NCBI GenBank assembly: GCA_951640165.1
Contig: OX621238.1
Location: 28,544,001-28,608,000, forward strand
Source of the DNA: Pseudoips prasinana
Lineage: Eukaryota; Arthropoda; Insecta; Lepidoptera; Nolidae
Length of the DNA: 64,000 nucleotides
Direction of reading: 5' to 3'
The position numbers and the translations under genes are program-made. The notes beneath the pieces were generated by a model. That model did no database searches, had not been told where the DNA came from, and worked only from the letters and a program-made list of their open reading frames with translations. Positions 57,201 through 64,000 of the stretch are shown here, one piece after another; the first letter of the stretch is position 1; each line of letters opens with the position of its first letter.

Positions 57201-57591
57201 TGAGAACATGTTATTTAAATTACAATCATAAAGCATAGGGATAAAGTAACTAATAAATCTATTCATGACAATACATCCTAGATTGCAATCTTTACTTATA
57301 TCTTATAATTCTGAATTCCTTTTTATTATTGCCACCGTATTTTATTAAATATAAAATTATATAAATAGTACACGAGTCAGGTATTACAGCACAAATTTTG
57401 AGCATATGAACATAATATGATAATGAACATATTTGTTTAAATTTTCTCGTAGCTACACACATATGTTACTTAAGTGCGTTATACATTGTAGTGAGGAGTT
57501 GGAGAACGACGCATGGGACACGGGCATGGACGCGGAGATGCAGGCCGGGTTCCTGGAGTTCCTCAAGATGTCCAACCAGATCAAGCGATAA
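45175..57591 (+). CDS. PAIP1: PAIP1-like poly(A)-binding protein-interacting protein (gene span)
   Basis: PAIP1 binds PABP and eIF4A/eIF3 and promotes translation. Eight coding exons (45175-45286, 45579-45796, 45878-46030, 52327-52545, 53226-53330, 54362-54536, 56269-56407, 57492-57591) with consistent phases give about 406 residues; human long isoform about 480. A Gly/Arg-rich start is followed by a PAM2-like motif (SNLSAEAKEWYPPNY, about residues 42-56; human has F where W is seen), then a MIF4G-type helical region from about 85 to 260 (PNFRYNGARLC resembles human PNFSYMGARLC). The C-terminus is acidic (ENDAWDTGMDAEMQAGFLEF), equivalent to the human DDIDDEMDPEIEEAYEKF PABP-binding segment. 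The long N-terminal Pro-rich part of human PAIP1 is absent. Confidence 0.9.
45579..45796 (+). CDS. PAIP1: PAIP1 coding exon 2 (PAM2-like motif)
   Basis: The acceptor TTTGCAG ends at 45578 and the donor GTTTGT begins at 45797. Encodes VEPPKSNLSAEAKEWYPPNY and HRFSVQDRLRQAQDQN, ending YSLEEAENMDLR. Intron 2 is only 81 bp. Confidence 0.9.
45878..46030 (+). CDS. PAIP1: PAIP1 coding exon 3
   Basis: The acceptor TCCACAG ends at 45877 and the donor GTATAA begins at 46031. Encodes ENIANLITVMCEITFDPG, then LVDAFATSLHDASHTRPL and VEAIVNQ: start of the MIF4G-type region. 51 codons. Confidence 0.9.
47117..47400 (-). pseudogene. LINE 3' coding remnant (family I)
   Basis: The minus strand encodes FGHLERMNERRLTKEVYLAC, GWGRPRQTFSDQIGDILKKG, RSNLNRRACMKNIM and KDRDKWKSVISAYPSGKQV then stop. 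This is a C-terminal pattern typical of a lepidopteran non-LTR retrotransposon ORF. Same end as 8954-9045 and 56543-56630. Confidence 0.6.
47573..47805 (-). pseudogene. LINE coding remnant
   Basis: The minus strand encodes VLMGLPRYCSASVKFTEAY, MDGFHAIMNKCYESMMARVR and LAACVSRWDSVLMAYWIGLY. It resembles the end of ORF2 of LINEs common in Lepidoptera. Bounded by unrelated AT-rich DNA. Confidence 0.5.
47921..48160 (-). repeat. SINE family B
   Basis: Minus-strand copy with head 'ggttggcatggttggtaaat' (A box) and B-box-like 'gggtacaattcccac'. Full body and an AT-rich tail. Confidence 0.78.
48620..48765 (+). repeat. Dispersed repeat, E-related
   Basis: (CAT)n-like start, 'tatatcagctgacagacttc' and 'cttctggaccaaggcc', then 'agcgaccctcacaaggtcat'. 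Confidence 0.45.
49238..49463 (+). repeat. SINE family B (best head)
   Basis: A box in TGGCATGGTTGGC and B box GGTTCGATTCC are both consensus. About 30 bp of 'gtgcatgaacatgtctgttt' body is deleted. Ends 'cccaggatattatatt'. Confidence 0.82.
49800..50012 (+). repeat. Dispersed repeat family F, partial
   Basis: 'attttcacagagtgtgaattt' region twice (49810 and 49921) and the end 'cttcgtgtgcgagttcgatt' then 'cacactagaccggttttt'. The start of the family is missing. Confidence 0.5.
51210..51279 (+). repeat. Three-unit short tandem repeat
   Basis: Units close to 'tatctagaaatatagccggc' occur three times in succession with small changes. Confidence 0.6.
52327..52545 (+). CDS. PAIP1: PAIP1 coding exon 4
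   Basis: The acceptor GTGCAG ends at 52326 and the donor GTACAT begins at 52546. Encodes SIGEPNFRYNGARLCSMYDS, FRACLLERCSAEENKIITGL and FAMFLAEIYTQLEDSQ. 73 codons, GC-rich at third positions. Central MIF4G-type helices. Confidence 0.93.
53226..53330 (+). CDS. PAIP1: PAIP1 coding exon 5
   Basis: The acceptor CTTCTAG ends at 53225 and the donor GTGAGT begins at 53331. Encodes GGRIKSLGDSLCKVLLHLL and DTDKDVNIKAVCQLLK. 35 codons. Matches human LRELLNALFSNPMDDNLICAVKLLK. Confidence 0.93.
53331..54181. other. PAIP1 intron 5, unclassified part
   Basis: Contains small ORFs on both strands (plus 53331-53537, minus 53545-53787) without a family I can recognise, then a family H-like end near 54300. 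No exon signal. Confidence 0.5.
54182..54265 (+). repeat. (CA)n microsatellite, about 42 units
   Basis: Uninterrupted AC/CA repeat in PAIP1 intron 5, ending about 96 bp before the acceptor of exon 6. Preceded by 'cacacgcacatacaca', an older interrupted part. Confidence 0.95.
54362..54536 (+). CDS. PAIP1: PAIP1 coding exon 6
   Basis: The acceptor TTGTGCAG ends at 54361 and the donor G|GTAATA begins at 54537. Encodes LSGIALDADCPAGMHAAFER, MACVRAVVALRAARWGTAEP and DPRRRYVQ. Strikingly GC-rich compared with its flanks. Corresponds to human KQMLLKLVELRSSNWG. Confidence 0.9.
55395..55883 (+). repeat. SINE family B split by a family A SINE
   Basis: The left part 55395-55549 has a B box in 'gggttcgattccta' and the 'gagtctgggtgtaattatct' body. 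The right part 55805-55883 continues with 'taatatatcagttatatgg' to 'gatggacatgtgtt'. Confidence 0.82.
55550..55804 (-). repeat. SINE family A nested in family B
   Basis: Full-length minus-strand copy with an (AAT)n end at 55550. One B-box base is changed ('gggatttgaaccc'). Confidence 0.85.
56045..56215 (+). repeat. Dispersed repeat family E, diverged
   Basis: Blocks 'cgtccattgctggacattgg', 'cgcgcttggcatgcgagttgg' and 'acacaggtggcgctgctgcc' in the family order. Ends about 50 bp before the PAIP1 exon 7 acceptor. Confidence 0.5.
56269..56407 (+). CDS. PAIP1: PAIP1 coding exon 7
   Basis: The acceptor ACGACAG ends at 56268 and the donor CT|GTGAGT begins at 56408. Encodes VLNGEVESGPSDGGYLADGH, TLTAEERAFLQSNLPPG and NVALDEDI. 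Corresponds to human PTFYTSDGVPFTAADPDYQE. Confidence 0.88.
56543..56630 (+). repeat. LINE 3' fragment (family I)
   Basis: Plus strand encodes EAKEVCKDRDKWKSVVSAYP then SGKQA and a stop, followed by 'gtctatgtatgtatg'. In PAIP1 intron 7. Confidence 0.5.
56850..57060 (-). repeat. Dispersed repeat family J, partial
   Basis: 'ggcattgtttcattta', 'acgtacactagtgtaggaaa' and 'aactccatagaagcctctag' follow the order of the 32150-32600 copy. The middle is lost. Confidence 0.45.
57492..57591 (+). CDS. PAIP1: PAIP1 coding exon 8 (end)
   Basis: The acceptor ATTGTAG ends at 57491. Encodes LEELENDAWDTGMDAEMQAG, FLEFLKMSNQIKR and TAA at 57589-57591. Equivalent to the C-terminal acidic PABP-binding region of PAIP1. 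Confidence 0.92.
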
Positions 57592-58178
57592 CCGCGCCTA
57601 GCCGCGCTCGCCCTCGCGGCTCACAGACCAAACTGAGTCTACTTTAACTAGGACAATGGTGAAAAACTATAAAAAAAATATAAAATATAAAACTTACAAA
57701 AAAGATTTAATGGGAGCGATCAACCTCGTAGCCATCCGAATGAATTTATCATGAGTTTGATCAAAGACTAGCGTTTCACAACGACTATTGTTGTAACTGA
57801 TTCATTAGTTCGGTGTCCTCGGCGTCGCGTCGGTGACTGCCGGCCGGCGAGCCCGTGCTGGCTGTTAGCGATACCATCCTGCTAACAGCTTTCCAACTGC
57901 CTACTTAAACATCATCACCAAGTTTATTTTTAGGTGCTCCATTGTAGTTGTTTAAGATGGACTATAAAGCGTTTTAATTTTACAGTTTATTTACGGTCTT
58001 AGGTAATTAATGTATTACTTTGAATTTGGTCGTTCGGTTTAGTTAAATATAAAAAATGGAGACATCGAGTATTTATATGTTGATATTAGATTGCACTTGA
58101 AGATATTGCGAACAACTGTCATTTTATTATGATTTTTAAAGTTTTTCTATGCGTACCATGATTCTTTTTCTATAATAT

Positions 58179-58184
58179 AATAAA
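58179..58184 (+). terminator. Poly(A) signal candidate of PAIP1 (proximal)
   Basis: AATAAA in 'tataatataataaagtccc', about 590 bp after the stop. Confidence 0.4.
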
Positions 58185-58944
58185 GTCCCGCAGGGGACAT
58201 TTTCATAAAAAAATGTCTTCCACCAACATCATCAGTTTTTTTTAAATGTTAAGTTAATCGATTAAGTATTCATAGGCCACGCGGTCAAAGTCTATTCAAT
58301 AGGAAGTAAGCGCGTGTAATATTCAGTAGACATCTGTCACTTCGATATGTTGAACGTCAATTTTGACGCAACGTATTGATTTGACAGAAGTCATCTGACA
58401 CAGATTATATATGAACAGAACTTTCAATAGTACACTAATTACCTAATACCCTTTTTATGCTCTTGATTATGTATGACCTATCTAGAATACTTTCAGTATA
58501 AACGAACTTTAATTTTAACAATATATCAATGTTTTGGTCTGCCGTTGCGGAGGGTCGAATTTGTGTTTACGTACATAAAAAATACAGTGTTTTTTTATTG
58601 ATTCCAGTGTTTGAAAGTTATCCGTTTAATATTAAAGAATAATACGTAAACATATTATTGCATAGACTAAATGTAAACAATTTAGTTACATTAAGATTTT
58701 ACTTTTTAACCCACTTCTTTTATCTTACCCTTTTTAAACTGAATGTATTGAGTCCCACCACTAAATTGAAAGGCCATAACGCTCGAGCCATGTACTTTGT
58801 TTACATTTCGTCTTTAATATAATAAATAACGTTTAGTGATCTCATAATTTCTCCATTTATTTTTCTATTTCATAATATGGAAAAAATATTGCATTTTTTT
58901 TGAGATTTCTTCTTAAAATACAGAGAATGTTGCAACAAACCTGG

Positions 58945-59065
58945 ATTCCTAACTTGTATGTGCAAATCATTTAAGAGCTTCCAATCCATTGTGTACAATG
59001 CTTACTGGATCAACATGTTACATAATAATATTGCATAAGTTAGAAGGCTGAATACTTTTTATTTA
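58945..59065 (+). repeat. Segment duplicated at 61030-61195
   Basis: Shares 'ggattcctaac', 'atttaagagcttcc', 'tactggatcaacatgttaca', 'taataatattgca' and 'actttttatttactta' with 61030-61195. The second copy has a short internal expansion ('tgctaattggagtgcttataa'). Confidence 0.7.
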
Positions 59066-59775
59066 CTTAAATGACATTTTTTCTCTTTAATCAATAAATT
59101 TTTAATTATGTCGCTTGCTTCGGTGAGGCAGGATGACCTAAATCAAAAGTAATAATTTATGTAATTGTTTTTGTATATGTTTGGCACAAATATCTTTAGT
59201 TTATAGCGTTATTCACTTGTCTGTTATAGTTCTGTTTTTATTGTGGACGCCGCTTAATACATTATATACTCGTAATATTCATCAATTAATTTACATACAA
59301 ATAATATCTAAATAAGCACATTTGGCAAGGCAAATTGTTGTTTTTGCAAGACTTCCTTCCAGCTGCATTTTACAGTTTTTGACCTTGTGAGTCGAACAAC
59401 ATGTTAAAAGTAATTGGTTCCACTCATTTTGTACGTTATGTGATGAATATGTTTGCCTATTTGATGTGTGTGAGTCGGCCTGATCGTTGCCTTGTGTGTG
59501 AAGTGGATTTTAGCCAATAATTACCTAATTGCTGATTAATTAAATAAACATGTAATCCAATGTCCATATAACGCTATAGACAATCAAATAGCAATAATAA
59601 GCTACCTGCTGTAAACCATTTGTGCTCTTTATTGAAGTAATAAAATACATTTTCGAATATATTTATGAAATACTTACATTTATTTATTTAAAGCAATTAG
59701 GAAAATGTTTATAATATTCCATTGTATTTTTGTTGCAGTGATATTATGAATGTTATAAGAATAAATGGATATTTT

Positions 59776-59781
59776 AATAAA
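59776..59781 (+). terminator. Poly(A) signal candidate of PAIP1 (distal)
   Basis: AATAAA in 'attttaataaaagtcattta', followed by the T-rich 'attattgttttattg'. Confidence 0.5.
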
Positions 59782-59803
59782 AGTCATTTAAATATATTAT
59801 TGT

Positions 59804-59809
59804 TTTATT
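59804..59809 (-). terminator. Poly(A) signal candidate of D2HGDH
   Basis: TTTATT on the plus strand (AATAAA on the minus), 730 bp beyond the D2HGDH stop and 23 bp from the opposing PAIP1 signal. Confidence 0.4.
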
Positions 59810-60538
59810 GATAACAGCGTAGTGCGCACTTGTTTTCATAGTTTTATCATTTACAAAGTCACCTTATGGGTTGAATCTTAATTTATCTGAATGTTGAGTT
59901 AGATAACTAGACGTAAATTCTTATCAATTTTACATAAGTTTATGTAGTATATAATGTGTAGCATAAATAGCAGGTCATATTAATTGTATGAAATTAGATG
60001 AGAAATTTTTTATAGTCATACCTAAGTATTTTAGCTAAAATGGATTTATTTCTAGATAATTATAGTATATCATATCATATGGTATTTAACTATGGAACTG
60101 AGCACCATGTAGAACATCACTTCCCAAATAAGTCACGAACTGTTCCTAGACTTCGAATAAAGAGCCAGTTATTTAATTGCTATTCGGTATGTTTTTGGTA
60201 AGTAGTGGATAGATAGGACGCAAGGTTTTTGAACGTTTGGTGATTTGCGTGAGTAATGTTGCCAGAGGTCATTGGAGGAGGAGTGGGCCAGAAACGCGAT
60301 GTAATAACCCTGATGTTACTAGGTTGAAATCTATAGGCAACAGTAATAGTTTCCTATTAGTGCCTGTTCGCTAATTAGTTGGGGGTTAAAAATGGATCTT
60401 TTGCGAACTGAAAATCTAGAAGTGCTTCATCATGGGTGGTGGATAGAACTCTATCAGTATCTCATGCTATTTCTTTTACACGTTTTTATACTTGCTAAGA
60501 TTTTTTTAGTATGAGTAAGTGAACCAGTCTGGTGTGCA

Positions 60539-60795
60539 TCATGCATCTGGTAACACTTTGTAGGGGTTAAGGATTCCGTTAGGATCCATCAGTTGTTTTA
60601 GGTCCTTCATTAGCTGCAAAGCGGACTTGTCCTTGCTGAAATGAATGTACTTTGGTTTCCTGAATCCAATGCCATGTTCCGCGCTGATGGATCCCTTGAG
60701 TTTGCTCACTTCTTCGAAGATGAAAGGTTCCAGTTCCGACGCAATTTCTTTGGTATACTGTGGCACTGTGATATTTATGTGGATATTGCCATCAC
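60539..60795 (-). CDS. D2HGDH: D2HGDH last exon
   Basis: The acceptor TTTTCAG lies above 60795. Encodes (G)DGNIHINITVPQYTKEIAS, then KLKGSISAEHGIGFRKPKYI and MDPNGILNPYKVLPDA with stop at 60539. The reading begins with GT of a split Gly codon. Confidence 0.94.
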
Positions 60796-62702
60796 CTGAA
60801 AAATAAACTACTTCTTAAACAGCATTACAGGTAATAGACGCTTACCACTGTCAATGGACGCTTACTACAATCTCCCTTTTAGGATATTTTAGCGATGTTC
60901 CGTTATTATTTTTGATAACGGTTTGTTACCGGACTCGGATGTGATAGGACCAATACATCCCATTAGGCATGCAGAGTTTTCTTGACAGTATCGCGGGGTG
61001 AAGTATGATAATTGGTAAGCAGGTTCAAGTTCAAATTCCTAACATCTATGTGCAAAACATTTAAGAGCTTCCCTTCCATGGTATATGTGCTAATTGGAGT
61101 GCTTATAATGCTAATTGGATCAACATATTACATAATAATATTGCACAAGTTTCTGATTACTTTTTATTTACTTAGTAACTTGTGTTCTCTTTAATCAATT
61201 CAATCAGTTACAAGTACAGATAAAAAAGGGTAAGGCTTTTGAGCTGTCTTATTTTAAGAATACTAGGCTAAACTTTATTGAAATGATTCGATTTGAACGT
61301 TTGGATCTAACTTATGCCAGTAGGTATGTAATCAATCTTACTTGTTCTGTAAAAAGTCTGATGACTTTTCTTAGTCGTACTTTCAGTCTTTAGGTACTAG
61401 TATTTAAGGGCCGGGAAGAGTGCAAGAGTGTTTGCATGATGTCGGTTTATTGGATCGAAGTCAAAAGGCAAAAAGCGAGAATCAACTTACTGGACTAACT
61501 TAATAATTTGATGGAGCATCGCGAAGGTGGAGATGGATTTTCGTGATATTTAAGATAGAATATTGTGATAACGTCGCAAGTGTAAGTAGAACTTCGGGAG
61601 TATGTAGATAGAACATCGGGAGAATGTAAACATAACAACGCAAGAATATAAATAGCGCATCCCGAAACTGTAAGTTTGTACCTATATAGAACTTCACGAG
61701 AATGTAGATGGAATATCACGACAATGTACATGGAAAACGGCGAGAATGTATAAAGATGGAATAAAAAATAATATGTACCTATCTATGTAGTTAGGTACAT
61801 ATACATAGAACATTGCAAAAATGTAGATATGGCACCGTGAGAATATAGATAGAAAACCACAAGAATGTGGATGGAGCATTTCGGGTCCGCGAGAATGAAG
61901 GTATTCTACGGTGATGTAGCCGTAGGCTTGTTGTAAATTTAGCGATTGTTCTGAAATCGAAATACGTGATACTTGCCGACGTGCCCGTAGCCGCACACAT
62001 TGGTCGCTTTGTCGCCAAGCTTTTGTCTCATTAATGGTACTAATTCATAATAGTTCTTCAGTGGTAACGATACGTCATACTTGAATACGTATCCTTTTAC
62101 TAACCCAGCTCCTGGTATGCTCTCACGCAGGTTCCAGATAGCCTGTTCAACAAAAAAATTAAGTCTTTGTTAGCCATGGAAACAGCCACACGATACCTTC
62201 CCACTACTGGAAGTTGTTGTTGGATTTATAAAAGTTATCTTCCACAACTCTGACTTAATAATAATAAGTTTTTCTTTGAATAATCTACCAATTTACTGCA
62301 AACAGAAACAACTTAGAAATGCCGCGACGGGGTGCAACTTACTTGCATTAAAATAGGTACCCAGAAAAGACGTATTTAGACGTATATTTTAATGAAATAG
62401 GTATGCGTCTTAAGACTTCTTTTCTATTTGCACCTCCACCAATACCAACTACTACATTGCCCATACAAAAATATGGATGGAGTAGGTACCTAAGGCGTAC
62501 TGAGTCCAGCTGTAGGAGAGCCTAAAAAAGAAAATATTTCCTTACTTGCATTTTAGCTGGCTCGGATGTGGCTGTCCCGTCCAATATAAGGCCAGATTCC
62601 ATTTCATTAGCCAGAAACTTTTCCAGTTTCTCAAGGTCATGGCCCTCGTCACTGCCATGTGTCTCCACCAACACATAGAATGGGTATTCTGCGATGGGGT
62701 TT
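60539..62702 (-). CDS. D2HGDH: D2HGDH, D-2-hydroxyglutarate dehydrogenase (3' part)
   Basis: Mitochondrial FAD enzyme that oxidises D-2-hydroxyglutarate to 2-oxoglutarate and passes electrons to ETF. The last three exons (62702-62546, 62142-61977, 60795-60539) encode the C-terminal FAD-linked oxidase domain: FYVLVETHGSDEGHDLEKLE (human [20 protein letters not shown]), VFKYDVSLPL, the metal-site motif GYGHVGDGNIHINI, the SAEHGIGFRK motif with its Glu-His pair, and LMDPNGILNPYKVLP with TGA at 60541-60539. All metal-ligand His and Glu residues of the family are kept. Upstream exons are beyond 64000. The second intron has a GC donor. Confidence 0.94.
61030..61195 (+). repeat. Segment duplicated from or with 58945-59065
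   Basis: In the D2HGDH intron; see the partner copy in the PAIP1 3' region. Same orientation. Confidence 0.7.
61508..61910 (+). repeat. Degenerate 22-bp tandem array
   Basis: Many units of exactly 22 bp follow a pattern 'gtagatagaacatcg.gaga' plus at. Clear ones start at 61583, 61605, 61627 and 61649; two more come after a 34-bp unit, and two after 61818. Several longer units and spacers interrupt the array. It ends about 70 bp from the GC donor of the D2HGDH intron. Confidence 0.8.
61977..62142 (-). CDS. D2HGDH: D2HGDH penultimate exon (GC donor)
   Basis: The acceptor GAACAG lies above 62142. Encodes AIWNLRESIPGAGLVKGYVF, KYDVSLPLKNYYELVPLMRQ and NVCGYGHVG. The frame requires the exon to end after GTCG, and the next bases are GCAAGT, so the intron is GC-AG. 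No GT nearby would keep GHVGDGN. Confidence 0.93.
62546..62702 (-). CDS. D2HGDH: D2HGDH antepenultimate exon
   Basis: The acceptor TTGCCAG lies above 62702 and the donor GTAAGG begins at 62545. Encodes NPIAEYPFYVLVETHGSDEG, HDLEKLEKFLANEMESGLIL and DGTATSEPAKMQ. The first base completes a codon of the upstream exon. Confidence 0.94.
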
Positions 62703-63012
62703 CTGGCAAAAAGTAATAAAGATTTTTATAATGATATCGAGACCGTCAATAAGATGCTAAATATAAAAAAGGTCTCCCTTCATGCCCGCAGAGTTCAACG
62801 CGCAGCCATCTCGCTTGAGAAATCTTGATGCGATTGTATGTGCATTTCATAAAATGTATTTCCATTATCGTGTAAGATTAAAAAATATTCAGAAAATAGT
62901 TTAGTTTGTTTCTTTTTTTTTTGTAGAAACCACCTAATGTGGCATAAACCATTTTTCCTATCTCGTAATTAAATAACATGACCGAAGCACATTCTTCAAA
63001 GTTTAATATATA

Positions 63013-63291
63013 GTTTTTTATACAAGAGGGCGACAAACGAGCATGTGGGTCATCTGATGGTAAGTGAGCACCGCCGCCGATAGACACTCGCAACACCAAG
63101 AAGTCGTGGGTGTGTTGCTGGCCTTGAAAAGAGTCCGCAAGCAATTTTTGCTGACCCTGCCCACTCCCCCACCCTATGAGCTCTGGCGAACTCAGAAACA
63201 CAACATTAAATTAAGTATTAATGTTATTATGAAGGAATGTCTTCTGTAACGTGGAGGTGCTTCCCCAGTCGGGCTGCTCTTTGAACGAATG
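63013..63291 (+). repeat. Dispersed repeat family D
   Basis: 'agagggcgacaaacgagcat', 'tctgatggtaagtgagcacc' and the end 'ccccagtcgggctgctcttt'. Well preserved. In the D2HGDH intron upstream of 62702. Confidence 0.65.
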
Positions 63292-63549
63292 AACCTCTAC
63301 TGCTGGCAATAATATTATATCCTATAAATAAAAAATACAGTCGAATTGAGAACTTCCTCCTTTTGTTGAAGTCGGTTTATACATATAAATACGCGAGTGA
63401 TATTGCTGAACGCTGAATATTCGCCAGTGCCGAGATTGTCTCGCTCTTCGCCCATAAGTGTGAGGAAGAAAACAATACTAAAACTTATAAACCCGAAGAT
63501 TCGTTATCTCCTATTTCCTCTTCCAAAAGTGAGCAAATTTCAGTTTATC

Positions 63550-63773
63550 TATATATATAAAAATCGATGCTACTTTTCGTTGTAATGTTATAACTCAACA
63601 ACGCCTTTACCGATTTGGCAAATTTTGGTCTTAAATTTAAAAAAAGTCTTGAAAAAGTGTAAAATCAACACTTTTAGCAATTTAAAATATGTTTTTGTTT
63701 GAATAAATGAACTTAATAATCATTTTTTTATTACTATGCCTTATACGTAGCGAAGCACGTACCGGGCCGCTAG
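63550..63773 (+). mobile_element. Helitron-like element, third subfamily
   Basis: Starts in 'tatatatataaaaatcgatg', passes 'aactcaacaacgcctttacc' and ends 'gtaccgggccgctag' followed by T. The 3' CTAG|T is shared with the other Helitron-like elements but the body is different. A trace of the same start is at 2680-2755. Confidence 0.45.
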
Positions 63774-64000
63774 TTGTTAATAAATTATTAACATCAAGAA
63801 AATAGACTATGCCAAAGCGTTTTGTTGATGCATAAATAATATGTCCATCAAGCAATTATATTATTTTTATACAATTTGTTATTTTTTTTATTAGTGTAGA
63901 AAGAACCCTTATGAATGCATGAATTAACAAATTGTTACGACATCAATTGTCAAATCAAGTGAAAAATATTTGTTCTCTCTAAACAAACATACATAACAGC

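Larger units (their letters stand above)
57592..59800 (+). other. Putative long 3' UTR of PAIP1
   Basis: No further ORF. Poly(A) signal candidates lie at 58179 and 59776, so 3' UTRs of about 0.6 or 2.2 kb are possible. Includes a CG-rich tract at 57810-57860 and a segment (58945-59065) repeated in the D2HGDH intron. Confidence 0.5.

Noticed and set aside
61694..62018. Minus-strand ORFs of about 75-100 codons
   Set aside because: They read through the 22-bp tandem array and part of the D2HGDH exon in the wrong frame, giving a repetitive His/Ser/Tyr-rich product with no support.
1..64000. Bacterial operon, phage, CRISPR or toxin system
   Set aside because: The tandem arrays have no CRISPR-like spacer structure, all recognised genes are eukaryotic with introns, and no prokaryote-type gene cluster is present.

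Overview
This is a eukaryotic, intron-rich, AT-rich stretch that looks like nuclear DNA of a lepidopteran insect (moth or butterfly). The evidence is the proteins of four conserved genes, whose small exons are spread over long introns, and a very dense load of interspersed repeats of the kind known from Lepidoptera: tRNA-headed SINEs with ATT tails, a Dong/R4-like LINE, Jockey-like LINE remnants, Helitron-like and MITE-like elements. There is no operon, CRISPR array, phage or plasmid feature. The species cannot be named from the sequence alone.

Genes. (1) SEC63, minus strand, 37740 down to 16358: nine exons encode about 650 residues (two membrane segments, a J domain with HPD, a third membrane segment, most of the Sec63/Brl region). 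The final exon or exons (about 110 residues expected) were not found and probably lie to the left of the window. (2) ISCA1, plus strand, 38751 to 41360: two coding exons give a complete 131-residue mitochondrial A-type iron-sulfur protein, with a likely intron in the 5' UTR. SEC63 and ISCA1 are divergent with about 1 kb between start codons. (3) PAIP1-like gene, plus strand, 45175 to 57591: eight coding exons give a complete protein of about 406 residues (PAM2-like motif, MIF4G-type middle region, acidic C-terminal PABP-binding segment). (4) D2HGDH, minus strand, 62702 down to 60539: the last three exons only. It is convergent with PAIP1, and opposed poly(A) signals lie within about 30 bp of each other near 59.8 kb. 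The gene-to-gene order has no obvious functional logic; these are independent housekeeping genes of ER translocation, Fe-S assembly, translation control and 2-hydroxyglutarate catabolism.

Layout. 1-16.3 kb: no confident exon, many repeat copies (probably the last SEC63 intron or an intergenic region). 16.3-37.7 kb: SEC63, with a nested retrotransposon in intron 5 and a 65-bp minisatellite in intron 8. 37.7-42.1 kb: shared promoter region and ISCA1. 42.1-45.2 kb: intergenic repeats plus one unexplained short ORF. 45.2-59.8 kb: PAIP1. 59.8-64 kb: 3' end of D2HGDH, with a degenerate 22-bp tandem array in its last intron.

The most informative observations are: a Dong/R4-like retrotransposon beside an ATT microsatellite and itself split by a second LINE with a 16-bp target-site duplication; two SINE families with different tRNA-like heads but the same 3' tail; several nested or foldback DNA elements (one with a near-perfect 54-bp hairpin stem, one flanked by TTAA); two intronic minisatellites; and a GC-AG intron in D2HGDH. 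I saw nothing that I could defend as a wholly new biological system.
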